NCBI GenBank assembly: GCA_036268875.1
Contig: DATATI010000036.1
Span: 105,380 to 169,379 of the forward strand
Reading direction: 5' to 3'
DNA length: 64,000 nucleotides
Origin: Polyangia bacterium
GTDB taxonomy: Bacteria > Myxococcota_A > Polyangia > Fen-1088
Positions 34,441 to 44,514 of this stretch are shown here, piece after piece; the first letter of the stretch is position 1; every line of letters begins with the position of its first letter. Below the pieces are notes generated by a model. That model saw nothing but the letters and a program-made list of their open reading frames with translations. It was not told where the DNA came from and searched no databases. The position numbers and the translations under genes are program-made.

Positions 34441-35454
34441 GTGCCGGGGACAGCGCCGTGGCTTCAAATCGAGCCGCCGCTGGCGTCGGAGGGCCTACGC
34501 GAGCTGGGTCGCCTGATGAGGCGAGCGTCAAAAAGGTGGCCCGTCGTCGTCGTTCTGACGCTGGTCTTGTCGGCGGCGGCCGGCCTGCGCGCCGCCACCA
34601 AGGCGCCGGAGTTCTCGGCCGAGGTGGTGGTGCGGATCGTCGACGACGCCGATCGCGACAACGAGATGTCGACCGAGCAGCTGCACGATCTGATCGCGGA
34701 GGTGGTGTTTTCGGGGCCGCGCCTTTTGGGCGTGATCAAAAGGTTCGGCCTCAGTCCCAGATGGGCAGAAAGAGATCCATCGTTCGCCGTGGCAGACTTT
34801 CGGGATGCCATCAGCCTGACCGTTTGGCAAAATGATCTGATCTCGGGCGCCGGGATCCGGCACGCCGCCCGGGTCAGCATAAGCTATCGGTCGGGTGTCC
34901 GCGAACGGGTGCTGCCGGTGGCGCGCGGGCTGGCCGATCTTTTGATCGACACCGAAGGCAAGCAACGCCAGGCCTCCTTGAAGGCGCAGGCTGCCAACTC
35001 GAGCCAGGCGGTGAAGACCGCCGTCGCCCAGGCCAACGAGGCGCGCAAGATCGCCGCCGATGCCGTCGCCGCCGCCGGGCAGGGGCCGCCGCCCATCACC
35101 GAACTGAACACGTTGCGCGCCGCCGAGGACCGCTTGCGCGCCGTCCAGGCCGAATCGGTTGCCGTGGATTATCAGCTTCGCCAGGTCGCCCAGGGCCAGA
35201 CCTTGCGTTTCGAAGAGGTCGACCCCGGTCACGATCCGTCCGAGCCCCCCGCGAAGTCGATCACCGTGCTGATGACGGTTCTGCTGGCCGCCGCCATTTC
35301 TTTTCCGGTGTGCCTGTTGTTTGTCGGGGCGTTCGATCCCTATGTTCAAAACGGCGACGACGTGGCGCGGGCTGGAATAAGGGTTTTGGGGATCGTTCCC
35401 GGAGGGGCCGTCCAAAGGGACCTTGCAGGCGACGCCGAACAACCCAGTGTATAG
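34441..35454 (+). CDS. Wzz-like chain-length/co-polymerase membrane protein (short form)
   Basis: A 337-residue inner-membrane protein with two membrane helices, about 36-52 and 281-300, enclosing a periplasmic region with a coiled-coil-prone Ala/Gln/Glu-rich segment (about 180-250). This is the Wzz/PCP layout, but the conserved Pro-Gly-rich segment before the second helix is weak. The start is a GTG at 34441. It is the first of two tandem Wzz-type genes, nine bases before the next, and follows the phosphatase gene closely. It probably modulates polymer length or opens the export channel together with its neighbour. Confidence 0.72.
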   Translation: MPGTAPWLQIEPPLASEGLRELGRLMRRASKRWPVVVVLTLVLSAAAGLRAATKAPEFSAEVVVRIVDDADRDNEMSTEQLHDLIAEVVFSGPRLLGVIKRFGLSPRWAERDPSFAVADFRDAISLTVWQNDLISGAGIRHAARVSISYRSGVRERVLPVARGLADLLIDTEGKQRQASLKAQAANSSQAVKTAVAQANEARKIAADAVAAAGQGPPPITELNTLRAAEDRLRAVQAESVAVDYQLRQVAQGQTLRFEEVDPGHDPSEPPAKSITVLMTVLLAAAISFPVCLLFVGAFDPYVQNGDDVARAGIRVLGIVPGGAVQRDLAGDAEQPSV

Positions 35455-35463
35455 TTTTATCGT

Positions 35464-36987
35464 ATGAAAGCTGACCAGGAGCGCAGTCCCAGAGAACACC
35501 TGCAGTTAGCTGCGGTGTTCATCCGGCGCGCGTTTCGAGCGGCGCGCTGGGGGGCCTTGGCCTTGGTCCTCGGGCTGGGGGCGACTGCGGTGGTGATCCT
35601 GGCCGCCAAGCGGTCGTATCGATCGGAGACGGTCATCATGTATGACCGCGGCGTGCGGGCCGGTGCAGTGGTCAGCGGCGCCGAGGTGGATTCGCCGCGA
35701 CAGGTGGCCACGCGCATCCAGGACATGATGATGTCCCGGCAGCGTCTGCAAAAGACCATCCAGCAGTTCGGTCTGTACCCCAGCATCGTCAGTCAGCACA
35801 GCTACGTCGACGCCGTGGACGAGATGCGCAAGAAACTCAAGTTCACCGCGCGCGAGGGCTACACCTATCACGTGTCCTTCGAAAGCGATTCGCGCGAGCA
35901 GGCCCAGAAGGTGCTGGCGGCGTTCGTCGACGAGCTGATCGACGAGGACGCGGTCTCGCGCAAGCGTGAGGCCGAGTCGACCAAGACGTTTCTCGACGCC
36001 GAGAAGAAGCAGGCCGATCAAGATCTGAAGACGCGCGAGGCGGCGCTGTCCGCGTTCCTGATTCAGCACCCCGAGCTGGCGGCTGAATCAGCGTCGGCGG
36101 CCAGCGCCGGCGGGGCCATTCGCGCCGCCGATCGGGAACGTGTGGCCGCCAACCCGGCCGAGCTGGCGGGCCTAGAGATGCAGGCGTCGCAGATCGAAGA
36201 AATGATCTCGGCGGCGGCGTCAGCGCGACCGTTGCCTGCCGCGGCGTCACCGGCTGATCAGGCGGCCGCGATGGGGCGGTCGCAGGCGGAGGCGGCCCTG
36301 AGCGCCGCACGCCGCGACCTGGCCGACAAGCGGGCCACGTTCACCGACGAGCACCCCGATGTAAAAGCGGCGCAGCGTCGCGTGCAGGACGCGGAGGCCG
36401 ATGTTCGGCGCGCCAACGCGGCGATCTCTGGCCACCCGGCGGAGGCGGCCGGCGCGGCCGCTGCTGGGGAGGAGGATCCCAACTCGCGCGTGGCTGCGCT
36501 CCGCCGGGCGCTGCAAGCGGTGCGCACGCAGATCGCCACCATTCGCACTCGCCAGGTCCCGAGAGCGCCGGTGCCGCATGCCTCCCAGCAGGGCGCGGTC
36601 GCCGTCGACACCGAGTGGACCCGGCTTTTTCGCGAGGTCTCCGAGGCGCGCGAGCGGCAGTCGCAGCTTGAAGCGCGCCAGTTTCAGACCAGCCTGTTCG
36701 CCACCCTGGCCAGCAGTGGGGAAGCGGGACGCTTGGTGGTGGTCGATCCGGCTTTCAAACCGACGCGCCCGGTGGCCGGCCGCCGCGCGACGATGGCCGC
36801 TTTGGGCGGGTTCGGTTCGGTCATGTTGGCCTTGCTGGTGATGCTGGCCCTGGCCTTTCTTGACGAGCGGCTTTACTCGACCTCCGACGTTCACCGCGTG
36901 ATCGGTGATCAATTCGTCATCCTGGTCCCCAGTTTGCCGATCAACGAGCGAAAGGGCCTGCCTCCTCACAGCGGCGGCGAAAGCTAA
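35464..36987 (+). CDS. Wzz/GumC-type polysaccharide co-polymerase
   Basis: A 507-residue inner-membrane protein. A helix at about 31-48 is followed by a Wzz-type periplasmic domain (YRSETVIMYDRG at the start) and two long coiled coils (about 155-205 and 275-330, with the RRDLADKRATFTDEHPDVKAAQRRV segment type). VVDPAFKPTRPVAGRRA is the Pro-rich entry to the second helix (about 442-466). It ends with a short cytoplasmic tail. This is the PCP-2 class, which pairs with a BY-kinase, and the kinase-like gene follows three bases later. It should connect Wzy-made polymer to the Wza-type exporter. Confidence 0.88.
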   Translation: MKADQERSPREHLQLAAVFIRRAFRAARWGALALVLGLGATAVVILAAKRSYRSETVIMYDRGVRAGAVVSGAEVDSPRQVATRIQDMMMSRQRLQKTIQQFGLYPSIVSQHSYVDAVDEMRKKLKFTAREGYTYHVSFESDSREQAQKVLAAFVDELIDEDAVSRKREAESTKTFLDAEKKQADQDLKTREAALSAFLIQHPELAAESASAASAGGAIRAADRERVAANPAELAGLEMQASQIEEMISAAASARPLPAAASPADQAAAMGRSQAEAALSAARRDLADKRATFTDEHPDVKAAQRRVQDAEADVRRANAAISGHPAEAAGAAAAGEEDPNSRVAALRRALQAVRTQIATIRTRQVPRAPVPHASQQGAVAVDTEWTRLFREVSEARERQSQLEARQFQTSLFATLASSGEAGRLVVVDPAFKPTRPVAGRRATMAALGGFGSVMLALLVMLALAFLDERLYSTSDVHRVIGDQFVILVPSLPINERKGLPPHSGGES

Positions 36988-36990
36988 CCC

Positions 36991-38118
36991 ATGGCGACCC
37001 GCCCCTGGCCACCGCGCGTGATCCGACAGGACGGCACGGTCGCGCCCGCGTTGGCCACCACGCCGGGCGAGACCGAACCGACGTCGGATGACGAGGCGCT
37101 CAGCGGTCCGACTTCGTCGATGTCGCCGCCCACCATGGTCGGGACGGCGGCCGCGCGCCCGGAGGACAATCGCCAGACCGGCGCACAGCCGCAGCCCACG
37201 CTCTCAACCCGACCGTCGCGGGTGGCCGAGGTGACGCGCGAGAGCGGCACGCGAAGCACCACCAGCCTGCAGGTGCGCCAGGCCCGCGGCGTGCTGCAGC
37301 CGGTGCGCGATCGCGCTCATCAAGGCCGCGGTCCCGATGGCGAGACGCCGCTCGGCGAGTCGCGCGCCCTCGCCGTCGCCGACAAGCAGGGCGAAATCTT
37401 CTTCGTCAAGCACACCATGACCGCCGATGCGCCCGACGCGCGGCTGGCCATGTTGCGCGACCGCGATTCGCACCGGGCGGCCAGCTATCGTCTGCTGCGC
37501 CAGCGGCTGGTCGAGCATGGCGATCCCAAGGTCATCCTGGTGACCAGCGCGCGCAACCGCGAAGGCAAGACCACCTCGGCGACGAACCTGGCTTTGGCTT
37601 ACGCCGAACAGGGGCATTCACGGGTGTTGCTGATCGAGGCGAACTTCCGCTCGGCGGCGCTGGGTGAGCTTTTCGGCTTCAAACCGCCGCGGTGTTTGTC
37701 CGTGCAGCTGGATCGCCACCGCGATCGGCCGATGGATCCCTGGGTGGTGGTGCAAGTGGCGCCCATCGACGTGCACGTGGTGGCGGTGCATCCGAACTGC
37801 TGCCCGTCGTGCTCGCGGGTTCTGGTGTCGGGCGCCAGCTTTTGCGGCGACTGCGGGCGCAAGGTTTCGAACGACGCCATCCGGTTGGATCGGGTGACGT
37901 TCGCCGCCTCGATCCAGCGTTTTCGCAAGGCGTTCGATTACATCATCATCGACGGTCCGTCGGTGCTGGAGAGCGCCGACGTCAACCTGATCCAGGACAC
38001 CGCCGACGGCATCGTGATGGCGGTGCGCGGGAAACACTCCGACGCGCGGTCGCTGAAACGGGCCATGGATCAGGTTTCGCCGGCGCCCGTTCTGGGCGTG
38101 GCGCTGGTCGAAGACTAG
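36991..38118 (+). CDS. BY-kinase/CpsD-like ATPase with an inserted zinc ribbon
   Basis: A 375-residue cytoplasmic protein. Residues 1-140 are low-complexity (Pro/Thr/Ser/Glu) and probably disordered. The ATPase fold follows: Walker A SARNREGKTT (186-195), Walker A' VLLIEANFR (212-220, Glu where Asp is usual), Walker B YIIIDGPS (317-324). The ending VLGVALVED is typical of CpsD/Wzc kinases. Between A' and B lies a four-Cys zinc-ribbon motif, C271-P-S-C274 and C285-G-D-C288, which these kinases do not normally have. There is no Tyr cluster at the C-terminus. It is coupled to the Wzz/GumC gene. It may control export by ATP-dependent assembly without tyrosine autophosphorylation. Confidence 0.88.
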   Translation: MATRPWPPRVIRQDGTVAPALATTPGETEPTSDDEALSGPTSSMSPPTMVGTAAARPEDNRQTGAQPQPTLSTRPSRVAEVTRESGTRSTTSLQVRQARGVLQPVRDRAHQGRGPDGETPLGESRALAVADKQGEIFFVKHTMTADAPDARLAMLRDRDSHRAASYRLLRQRLVEHGDPKVILVTSARNREGKTTSATNLALAYAEQGHSRVLLIEANFRSAALGELFGFKPPRCLSVQLDRHRDRPMDPWVVVQVAPIDVHVVAVHPNCCPSCSRVLVSGASFCGDCGRKVSNDAIRLDRVTFAASIQRFRKAFDYIIIDGPSVLESADVNLIQDTADGIVMAVRGKHSDARSLKRAMDQVSPAPVLGVALVED

Positions 38119-38121
38119 GCG

Positions 38122-39057
38122 CTATTTCTGGTTCAGGTAGAAGCGGGCGGTTCGGCGCAGGCCTTCGGCGAAAGGGATGGCCGCCGAGTAGCCCAGGCGC
38201 TGACGAGCCTCGCTGATGTCGGCCAGCGAGTGCTTGACGTCGCCCTTGCGGCTCTCGCCGTGGTGAACCGTCAGATGCTTGCCCAGGATCTGGCCAATCT
38301 GCTCCACCACTTCGTTCAGGCTGGTGGCGGCGCCGCAGGCCACGTTGAACACGCGGCCCGACGCCTCGGCGGCCGGCGCCGCTGCTGCTTTCAAGTTGGC
38401 CTCGACGGTGTTGTCGATGAAGCAGAAGTCGCGCGACTGCGTACCGTCGCCGTGAATGGTCAGCGCCTTGTCCGCCATCCCGAAGGTGATGAAGCGCGGG
38501 ATCACCGCCGCGTACTCCGACAGCGGATCCTGGCGCGGGCCAAAGACGTTGAAATAGCGCAAGCACACCGTCTCGAGGCCGTAGGCGCGCGCGTAGACTT
38601 GACAGTATTGTTCTCCCGCCAGCTTGGCCGCCGCGTACGGCGACAACGGCAAAGGACGCATGGTCTCGACCTTGGGCATGGTGGGCGTATCGCCATAGGC
38701 CGACGACGAGGCGGCATAGACCAGGCGGCGGACGCCCGCCTTCCGCGCCGTCTCCAGCACCCGCAGCGTGCCGGTGGCGTTGGCCTCGTGGCTGGCCAGC
38801 GGCGCTGCCATCGACCGCGGCACCGACGGGATGGCCGCCTGATGAAAGACCACTTCGACACCGCGCAAGGCCCGGGTCAGGGTATCGCCGTCCAGAATGT
38901 CGCCTTCGATAAGTTCAATTTGGGCGGCAACGTCGCTAAGGTTCTCTCGTTTTCCCGAAAAGAAGTTATCGAGAATACGAACCCGATCCCCCCGTTCCAG
39001 TAACGCGCGGGCTATTGACGATCCGATGAACCCAGCTCCGCCGGTGATAAGAAACAT
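38122..39057 (-). CDS. NAD-dependent nucleotide-sugar epimerase (WbpP/GalE-like extended SDR)
   Basis: A 311-residue extended SDR. The N-terminus FLITGGAGFIGSSIARALL binds NAD; YAASSSAYGD and SPYAAAK (catalytic Tyr-x3-Lys) follow, with RYFNVFGPRQDP, RDFCFIDN and VFNVACG as in UDP-GlcNAc/UDP-GalNAc 4-epimerases and UDP-glucuronate-type enzymes. It would supply an activated sugar for the polysaccharide; the exact substrate cannot be told. I start at the ATG at 39057; a GTG three codons upstream is possible. It is convergent with the BY-kinase-like gene (three bases apart) and divergent from the deacetylase gene. Confidence 0.9.
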   Translation of the reverse strand: MFLITGGAGFIGSSIARALLERGDRVRILDNFFSGKRENLSDVAAQIELIEGDILDGDTLTRALRGVEVVFHQAAIPSVPRSMAAPLASHEANATGTLRVLETARKAGVRRLVYAASSSAYGDTPTMPKVETMRPLPLSPYAAAKLAGEQYCQVYARAYGLETVCLRYFNVFGPRQDPLSEYAAVIPRFITFGMADKALTIHGDGTQSRDFCFIDNTVEANLKAAAAPAAEASGRVFNVACGAATSLNEVVEQIGQILGKHLTVHHGESRKGDVKHSLADISEARQRLGYSAAIPFAEGLRRTARFYLNQK

Positions 39058-39257
39058 GCGCTTCACAGTACCGCAGAGTGTGTCGGTTGGGATCGGCAAC
39101 CGCGCGCGCGGCCGCGCCAAGCGCCGCCGTCGGGCGGGGTTTCTGTTTGCGTTGTCGGCGACCAGAGGTTACGCTGTCGAGGAGTCTTATCCCTGATGAA
39201 CGGCCTTTCCCTCGCCGTTGGCGCCTGTTCGTCGCGTTCCGCCGGAGGCGGGTTGTG

Positions 39258-40295
39258 ATGGCCCGCCGCAACCAAATGGCCAGGGGTTTGGACCGCGCCG
39301 GGTTGACGCCGCTGGCGTTGCGGATGCTGGGCCAGTCGTGGTGGCCGTGGCCGCGGCTGACCGTGCTGCTTTACCACCGCGTGGAAGAGCCCGACGCCAT
39401 CGGCGAGTTGGACCCGCACATGGTCGACGCGACGCCCGCCGAGTTCGACACCCAGATGGGCATCCTGGCTCGGTATTTCACGCCGGTCACCGTCGACCAG
39501 ATCATCGAGGCGCGCCACGGCGGTTCGCTGCCGTCCAACGCGGCCATCGTCACCTTCGACGACGGTTACCGCGACAACTATCGCAACGCGGTTCCCATTC
39601 TCAAACGCCACGGGATGAACGCGGTCTTTTTTGTCACCACCGATTACGTCACCGAACGGCGGCTGTTCTGGTGGGAGATGATACACGTGGTCGTTCGGCG
39701 CAGCACGCGCGGCGAGATCACCTTGACCTATCCGTTTCCGTGCGCGTTTCCGCTGCGCGGCGACGCGGCCAGGGACGAAGCGATCAAGAAAGTCATCCGT
39801 ATCGTCAAAAGCAGTTATGCCATGGACCTGCCGCGCTTCTTGGAAGAGCTTTGCCGCGGCTGTGGCGTCACCTGGTCGCGCAAAGAAGACGAGGAGGAAG
39901 CCGAGCGGTCCATCCTCACCTGGGACGACGTGCGGGCGCTGCGCGCCGCCGGCATGGATGTGCAGTCGCACACGCGCACGCATCGGGTGCTGGGCACGCT
40001 GCCGGACGAAGCTTTCGAAAACGAGCTGGCCGGCTCGAAGCGCGAGCTGGAAGAACGCATCGATGCCCCGGTGCGGAGCATCTCTTATCCGGTGGGCAAG
40101 AGCATCGCCACCGAGCCGCGCATTCGCCAGGCGCTGGCCCGGGCCGGCTATGAGCTGGGCTTCACCAGCAGCCCGGGCCTGGTGCGCATGAACGGCCACG
40201 AGGATTGCCTGGATTTAAAGCGCATTCCCATCGATCGCGGGATCTCCGCCGCCACCTTTCGCGGCGCCCTGGCGCTGCCGTGGCTTGCTGGCTGA
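39258..40295 (+). CDS. Polysaccharide deacetylase family protein
   Basis: A 345-residue protein with a NodB-type core. [10 protein letters not shown] and [12 protein letters not shown] are typical of the family members found in capsule loci; [11 protein letters not shown] carries the catalytic Asp pair, QSHTRTH the metal-binding His residues, and ISYPVGKS the third motif. A long insert (about 130-210) separates motifs 1 and 2. No signal peptide is evident, so it may act on a lipid-linked precursor in the cytoplasm or at the membrane. GGAGG nine bases before the ATG supports this start; the longer reading to 39078 overlaps the divergent epimerase promoter. Confidence 0.9.
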   Translation: MARRNQMARGLDRAGLTPLALRMLGQSWWPWPRLTVLLYHRVEEPDAIGELDPHMVDATPAEFDTQMGILARYFTPVTVDQIIEARHGGSLPSNAAIVTFDDGYRDNYRNAVPILKRHGMNAVFFVTTDYVTERRLFWWEMIHVVVRRSTRGEITLTYPFPCAFPLRGDAARDEAIKKVIRIVKSSYAMDLPRFLEELCRGCGVTWSRKEDEEEAERSILTWDDVRALRAAGMDVQSHTRTHRVLGTLPDEAFENELAGSKRELEERIDAPVRSISYPVGKSIATEPRIRQALARAGYELGFTSSPGLVRMNGHEDCLDLKRIPIDRGISAATFRGALALPWLAG

Positions 40296-40320
40296 CGGTC
40301 TTCCATCTATAGCTAGATCC

Positions 40321-42192
40321 ATGACGGGGTTTCGCAGCCGCACTTCGACGCATGGCCGCAATATGGCCGGGGCTCGTTCACTCTGGCGCGCCACCGGGAT
40401 GACCGACGCCGACTTTGGCAAGCCCATCGTCGCCATCGCCAACAGCTTCACCCAGTTCGTTCCCGGGCACGTGCACCTGCACGACGTCGGGCAGCGGGTG
40501 AAGAAGGTCGTCGACGCCGCCGGCGGTTGGGGCGTCGAGTTCAACACCATCGCCGTCGACGACGGCATCGCCATGGGCCACGGCGGAATGCTGTATTCGC
40601 TGCCCAGCCGCGATCTCATCGCCGACAGCGTCGAGTACATGGTGAACGCCCACTGTGCCGACGCCCTGATCTGCATCTCCAACTGCGACAAGATCACGCC
40701 CGGCATGTTGATAGCGACGATGCGCCTGAACGTTCCGACCATCTTCGTCTCGGGCGGGCCGATGGAAGCCGGCAAGATGGTGGGCACGCACGGTCGCGAC
40801 GGCAAGGCGCTGGTGCGCAAGCTGGATCTGATCGATTCGATGATCGCCGCCAGCGACGAGAAGGTCAGCGACGAGGAGCTGGGCCGCATGGAACGCTCGG
40901 CCTGTCCGACGTGCGGGTCGTGCTCGGGCATGTTCACCGCCAACAGCATGAACTGCCTGAACGAAGCGTTGGGTCTGGCCCTGCCGGGCAACGGCACGCT
41001 GCTGGCGACGCACGCTCGCCGCTGGGAGTTGTTCGCCGACGCCGCCGGCCGCATCGTCGAGATGGCCAACCGCTTTTATCTGCAGAACGACAGCAGCGTG
41101 CTTCCGCGCAGCATCGCCACCAAGGAAGCGTTCGAGAACGCCATGACGTTGGACATCGCCATGGGCGGATCGACGAACACCGTGCTGCACATCCTGGCCA
41201 TCGCTCACGAGGCGGGCGTGAACTTCACCATGAAGGACATCGATCGCCTGTCGCGCAAGGTGCCGAACATCTGCAAGGTGGCGCCATCGTCGCATTACCA
41301 CGTCGAAGACGTGCACCGCGCCGGCGGCATCTTCACCATCCTGGGCGAGCTCGATCGCGCTGGTTTGATCCACCGCGAAGCGCGCACCATCCACGCTCCG
41401 TCGATCGGAGCAGCGCTGACCACCGAGGACATCCGGCGGCCCACCACCACCGCCGCCGCCAAGCAGCGCGCGCTGGCCGCCCCGGGCGGCGTGCCGACCC
41501 AGGTGGCGTTCTCCCAGGACAAATATTTCTCGGAGCCCGACACCGACGAACAAAAAGGCTGCATCCGCGACGTCCCGCACGCCTACAGCCAGGAAGGGGG
41601 CCTGGCGGTTCTCCACGGCAACATCGCGCAGGACGGCTGCATCGTGAAGACGGCCGGCGTCGATTCGTCGATCTGGACCTTCGAAGGCCCGGCGCGGATC
41701 TTCCATTCACAGGACGCCGCTTGCGACGCCATCATGGACAACAAGATCCACGCTGGCGACGTGTTGGTGATCCTCTATGAAGGCCCGAAGGGCGGCCCCG
41801 GAATGCAGGAGATGCTGTATCCGACGTCGTTCCTGAAAGGCAAAGATCTGGGCAAAGCCTGCGCGCTTGTCACCGACGGACGCTTCTCCGGCGGCACGTC
41901 CGGTCTCAGCATCGGCCATGTGTCACCCGAAGCAGCCGAGGGCGGCGCGCTGGGGCTGGTCGAGGAAGGCGATCGCATTCACATCGACATTCCCAGGCGG
42001 GCGATCAATGTCGTGCTCGACGATGCGACGCTGGCCAGGCGTCGGCAAGCGATGGAGGCGCGGGGGGCGAATGCGTGGCGGCCCAACCGAGATCGCGTGG
42101 TGTCGCAGGCGTTGCAGGCGTATGCGCTGATGACGACGAGTGCGGCGCGAGGGGCAGTGCGGGATCTGGTGCAGCTCGAGAAGAAGCGATAG
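40321..42192 (+). CDS. ilvD: Dihydroxy-acid dehydratase
   Basis: A 623-residue enzyme very close in length and sequence to E. coli IlvD (616). The N-terminus [60 protein letters not shown] and [14 protein letters not shown] are the family signatures, including the Cys ligands of the iron-sulfur cluster and the Mg site. It converts 2,3-dihydroxy-isovalerate and 2,3-dihydroxy-3-methylvalerate to the keto acids of valine and isoleucine. It stands alone here, with no other ilv gene in view. The downstream neighbour is convergent. Confidence 0.97.
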   Translation: MTGFRSRTSTHGRNMAGARSLWRATGMTDADFGKPIVAIANSFTQFVPGHVHLHDVGQRVKKVVDAAGGWGVEFNTIAVDDGIAMGHGGMLYSLPSRDLIADSVEYMVNAHCADALICISNCDKITPGMLIATMRLNVPTIFVSGGPMEAGKMVGTHGRDGKALVRKLDLIDSMIAASDEKVSDEELGRMERSACPTCGSCSGMFTANSMNCLNEALGLALPGNGTLLATHARRWELFADAAGRIVEMANRFYLQNDSSVLPRSIATKEAFENAMTLDIAMGGSTNTVLHILAIAHEAGVNFTMKDIDRLSRKVPNICKVAPSSHYHVEDVHRAGGIFTILGELDRAGLIHREARTIHAPSIGAALTTEDIRRPTTTAAAKQRALAAPGGVPTQVAFSQDKYFSEPDTDEQKGCIRDVPHAYSQEGGLAVLHGNIAQDGCIVKTAGVDSSIWTFEGPARIFHSQDAACDAIMDNKIHAGDVLVILYEGPKGGPGMQEMLYPTSFLKGKDLGKACALVTDGRFSGGTSGLSIGHVSPEAAEGGALGLVEEGDRIHIDIPRRAINVVLDDATLARRRQAMEARGANAWRPNRDRVVSQALQAYALMTTSAARGAVRDLVQLEKKR

Positions 42193-42330
42193 CGCTGCCA
42201 GGTTGGTTATGCCGGCGTGCGCCGGGTCGGGCGCATTGGAATGGGCTATCGACGAGGGACATCCGGGCCAACCTGAACGCATTGCCAAGGTCGAGGTGCG
42301 CGCGCAGCCGCGTCGCCGCACGCCAACACG

Positions 42331-42900
42331 TCAGGGGCACTTCGGTCGTCCTGTAACCGGTCGCAGTGTTTCATCACCGCAGGCCAGCCGGCAGGTGGCG
42401 CTGTCCGCGCATTCGACGGTACATGCGCCCGTGCACCGCACGTCGCAGTGCGAGCGCGACCAGCATTCGACCAGGGCGCTGTCGCCGATGGTGAAGACAC
42501 AGGCGCTGTCTTGCTCGCACTTGATCTGCGCGCCAGTACCGGCGCCAAGCTGGCACGTGCTGGTCTGTTCGCAATCCGCGGCGCAGTCAGCGCCGCAGGT
42601 GTCGTCGCAGCGGCTTTCTGAGGGACAGAGCAGCCGGCACATCGATCCGGGACAGTCAGTGGGCTGAAACCGGCAGCTCGGGCCGACACAGCGGCCGGCG
42701 CCATCGGACGCGCCGTCGGTGACGGCGGGTCGGCCTTCATCGACGTTCGCCTCGTCGATGGCGGGCAGATCGGCGCTCAGCGCGGCGTCGTCGGGGTGAT
42801 TGTCGAAACGAAAATCTCCGTCGCAGGCGCAAAAGCCAACGATCAGGATCAGGGCGGCATTGAGCAGCCCGCGCCTTAGTCGCGGTGGTGAACGGCGCAT
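42331..42900 (-). CDS. Cysteine-rich secreted protein or lipoprotein
   Basis: About 189 residues. The N-terminal MRRSPPRLRRGLL then a hydrophobic stretch ending GFCAC looks like a secretion signal, possibly a weak lipobox. An acidic spacer follows, then a region of about 100 residues with some 18 Cys in CxxxC and CxxC spacing, likely several small disulfide-bonded modules. Such proteins are common in Myxococcota surfaces; no known function applies. The start is the ATG at 42900; longer readings extend into the next gene. It is convergent with ilvD, with 138 bases between in which I see nothing. Confidence 0.7.
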   Translation of the reverse strand: MRRSPPRLRRGLLNAALILIVGFCACDGDFRFDNHPDDAALSADLPAIDEANVDEGRPAVTDGASDGAGRCVGPSCRFQPTDCPGSMCRLLCPSESRCDDTCGADCAADCEQTSTCQLGAGTGAQIKCEQDSACVFTIGDSALVECWSRSHCDVRCTGACTVECADSATCRLACGDETLRPVTGRPKCP

Positions 42901-42949
42901 TCTGCCGTCGGCGGTCAAGGAACCATCTCCGTCATGATCAGCATAACCG

Positions 42950-43912
42950 TTAAAACCGCGCCCGGAAGCCAGCCTCGAAGAGGCCCCGAAACGGCCCCAG
43001 CTCGGCGACCGGTCGTTCGTGGACCACCACCGTCGAGCGGCCGAAGAGGACCTCGCCGCCGCCGGCGACAAATGCCGCCGCGGTCTCGGTCAGGCGGACG
43101 TCCAGCTCGACGGCGGCCGCGGCGCCGGGAAGCAGCCGCGCCTGCCGCACCGGCGAGGGGTCGTCGTTGGAAAAATGTGTAAGCGCGTCGTAAGCCAGCA
43201 GCGCGTCCAGCCGGCCGCTGAGGTTGAAGGTGTGATCGGCGGCGGGCAATAGCCGTCGCCAGAGGCCGGCGTAAGCGGCCGCCGCCAGCAGCGACGCCTG
43301 GGCCACCGGGATCGATCCGACGCCGGCCCGGGCCCCGACGCGCAAGCCCCACGTGGCTTCGGCGGGCCAGCGAAGACCGACGCCACCGCCCAAGCTATCG
43401 CCTTGGCCGCCCACCGCCATCGCGCCGATCATGAAGGCCTCCAGTCCAAAGCGGGCAGGGCGCGTCTGGTTGGCCGTCGCCGCCAGCGTCGGTTGCACGC
43501 GCACCATCTCGTCCGGCCTCGCATTCTTGTTTGCGTCGGCGGTCAGGGTGGGCGCCGGCACAATGAACGAGCCGACAATGAATCCCAAGGTGCGGCCGCG
43601 CTCTGGTTCACTGTCGGCGGGGCGAAACAAGATGTCGCGCACCAGTGTCTCGCCGGTGGCCAGAAGCTCGGCGTGGACGCGGGCCCGGGCGTGCGCCGCA
43701 TCCGCCCAGCGCACGCGCGCCGCCGCCGTCGCGCCCGACCCCAAGGCGTCTCGCCACAAGGCCGCATCGTCATCGTCCGGCGGAACGATCCCTCGCACCT
43801 GGATCGTGCCGCCGGGACCGATCACTTGCTGGATGGCGGCGGTCAGCGCCAGCGTCGTCGGTGCAGCGGTTTCGCCGGAGGCAACGTAGAGGATCAAGAA
43901 CAATGCCCGCAC
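42950..43912 (-). CDS. Hypothetical outer-membrane beta-barrel-like protein
   Basis: A 320-residue protein with a short N-terminal signal (MRALFLILYVASGETA). The first 120 residues resemble a periplasmic domain, with VIGPGGTIQVRGI and an Ala-rich alternation. The second half alternates short hydrophobic strands with Gly/Asp turns and ends in aromatic Phe (EAGFRARF), as outer-membrane barrels do. I do not recognise a family. The GTG start at 43912 is assumed. It lies just upstream of the Cys-rich protein gene on the same strand, 49 bases away, so the two are likely co-transcribed. Confidence 0.65.
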   Translation of the reverse strand: MRALFLILYVASGETAAPTTLALTAAIQQVIGPGGTIQVRGIVPPDDDDAALWRDALGSGATAAARVRWADAAHARARVHAELLATGETLVRDILFRPADSEPERGRTLGFIVGSFIVPAPTLTADANKNARPDEMVRVQPTLAATANQTRPARFGLEAFMIGAMAVGGQGDSLGGGVGLRWPAEATWGLRVGARAGVGSIPVAQASLLAAAAYAGLWRRLLPAADHTFNLSGRLDALLAYDALTHFSNDDPSPVRQARLLPGAAAAVELDVRLTETAAAFVAGGGEVLFGRSTVVVHERPVAELGPFRGLFEAGFRARF

Positions 43913-44040
43913 GCGAGGTCTTCAAGGTACCGCGGACGCGGTCGGTGCGCTGGTGAAAGCGCCGCCCTGATCGAAATCATCGCCGGCGGCCAAACGACTG
44001 CCTGATCAAGAGACGCTGAGGGTACTGGTAATCCAACGGC

Positions 44041-44514
44041 ATGGCGTCTTCTCGTTCGCACAATGACAACGGCCGCGCACTGTCCGATCGCCGATCGTTC
44101 TTGCGGCAAGGCGCCAGCGGCGCGTTGCTGCTGGCGGTGGCGCCCGCGGGCTGCAATCAACAGGTGTCGCCGCCCACTGGCCCGGTTCCCGGCGGCAACG
44201 TCAGCGCCATCGCCGTCAATTCGCTGCGCGTGGTGGATGGAGACGTGGTGCTGGGACGGGACGAGGCCGGTCTTTACGCCATGTCGGCGGCCTGCACGCA
44301 CGCCGGTTGTTTGTTGAACACCGTCGGAAGCACGCCGGCGCAGGGGCTCAATTGCAACTGCCACGGCTCGCGCTTCGACGGCAACGGCACGGTGACGCGA
44401 GGTCCCGCGGTGACCGCGTTACAGCATTACCAAGTTGACGTAGCGGCCGACGGCACGATCACCATCCAGGGCGGCGATCCGGTCTCGGCTGATGGGCGAA
44501 CGCCGGTTCCGTGA
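44041..44514 (+). CDS. Rieske [2Fe-2S] protein with twin-arginine signal
   Basis: A 157-residue protein. DRRSFLRQGASGALLLAVA is a Tat-type signal; a Cys at 38 (PAGC) might be lipidated. The Rieske fold carries C85-T-H87 and C105-N-C107-H108, the four cluster ligands, plus C90 and C107, which form the disulfide of high-potential Rieske proteins. No catalytic oxygenase domain and no cytochrome b gene is near, so the partner is unknown. It would be an exported electron carrier. Sequence upstream shows no strong ribosome-binding site. Confidence 0.9.
   Translation: MASSRSHNDNGRALSDRRSFLRQGASGALLLAVAPAGCNQQVSPPTGPVPGGNVSAIAVNSLRVVDGDVVLGRDEAGLYAMSAACTHAGCLLNTVGSTPAQGLNCNCHGSRFDGNGTVTRGPAVTALQHYQVDVAADGTITIQGGDPVSADGRTPVP

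Noticed and set aside
42193..42330. A possible small gene between ilvD and the Cys-rich protein gene
   Set aside because: The open frames through it run on from the neighbours and have no start signal or recognisable motif.
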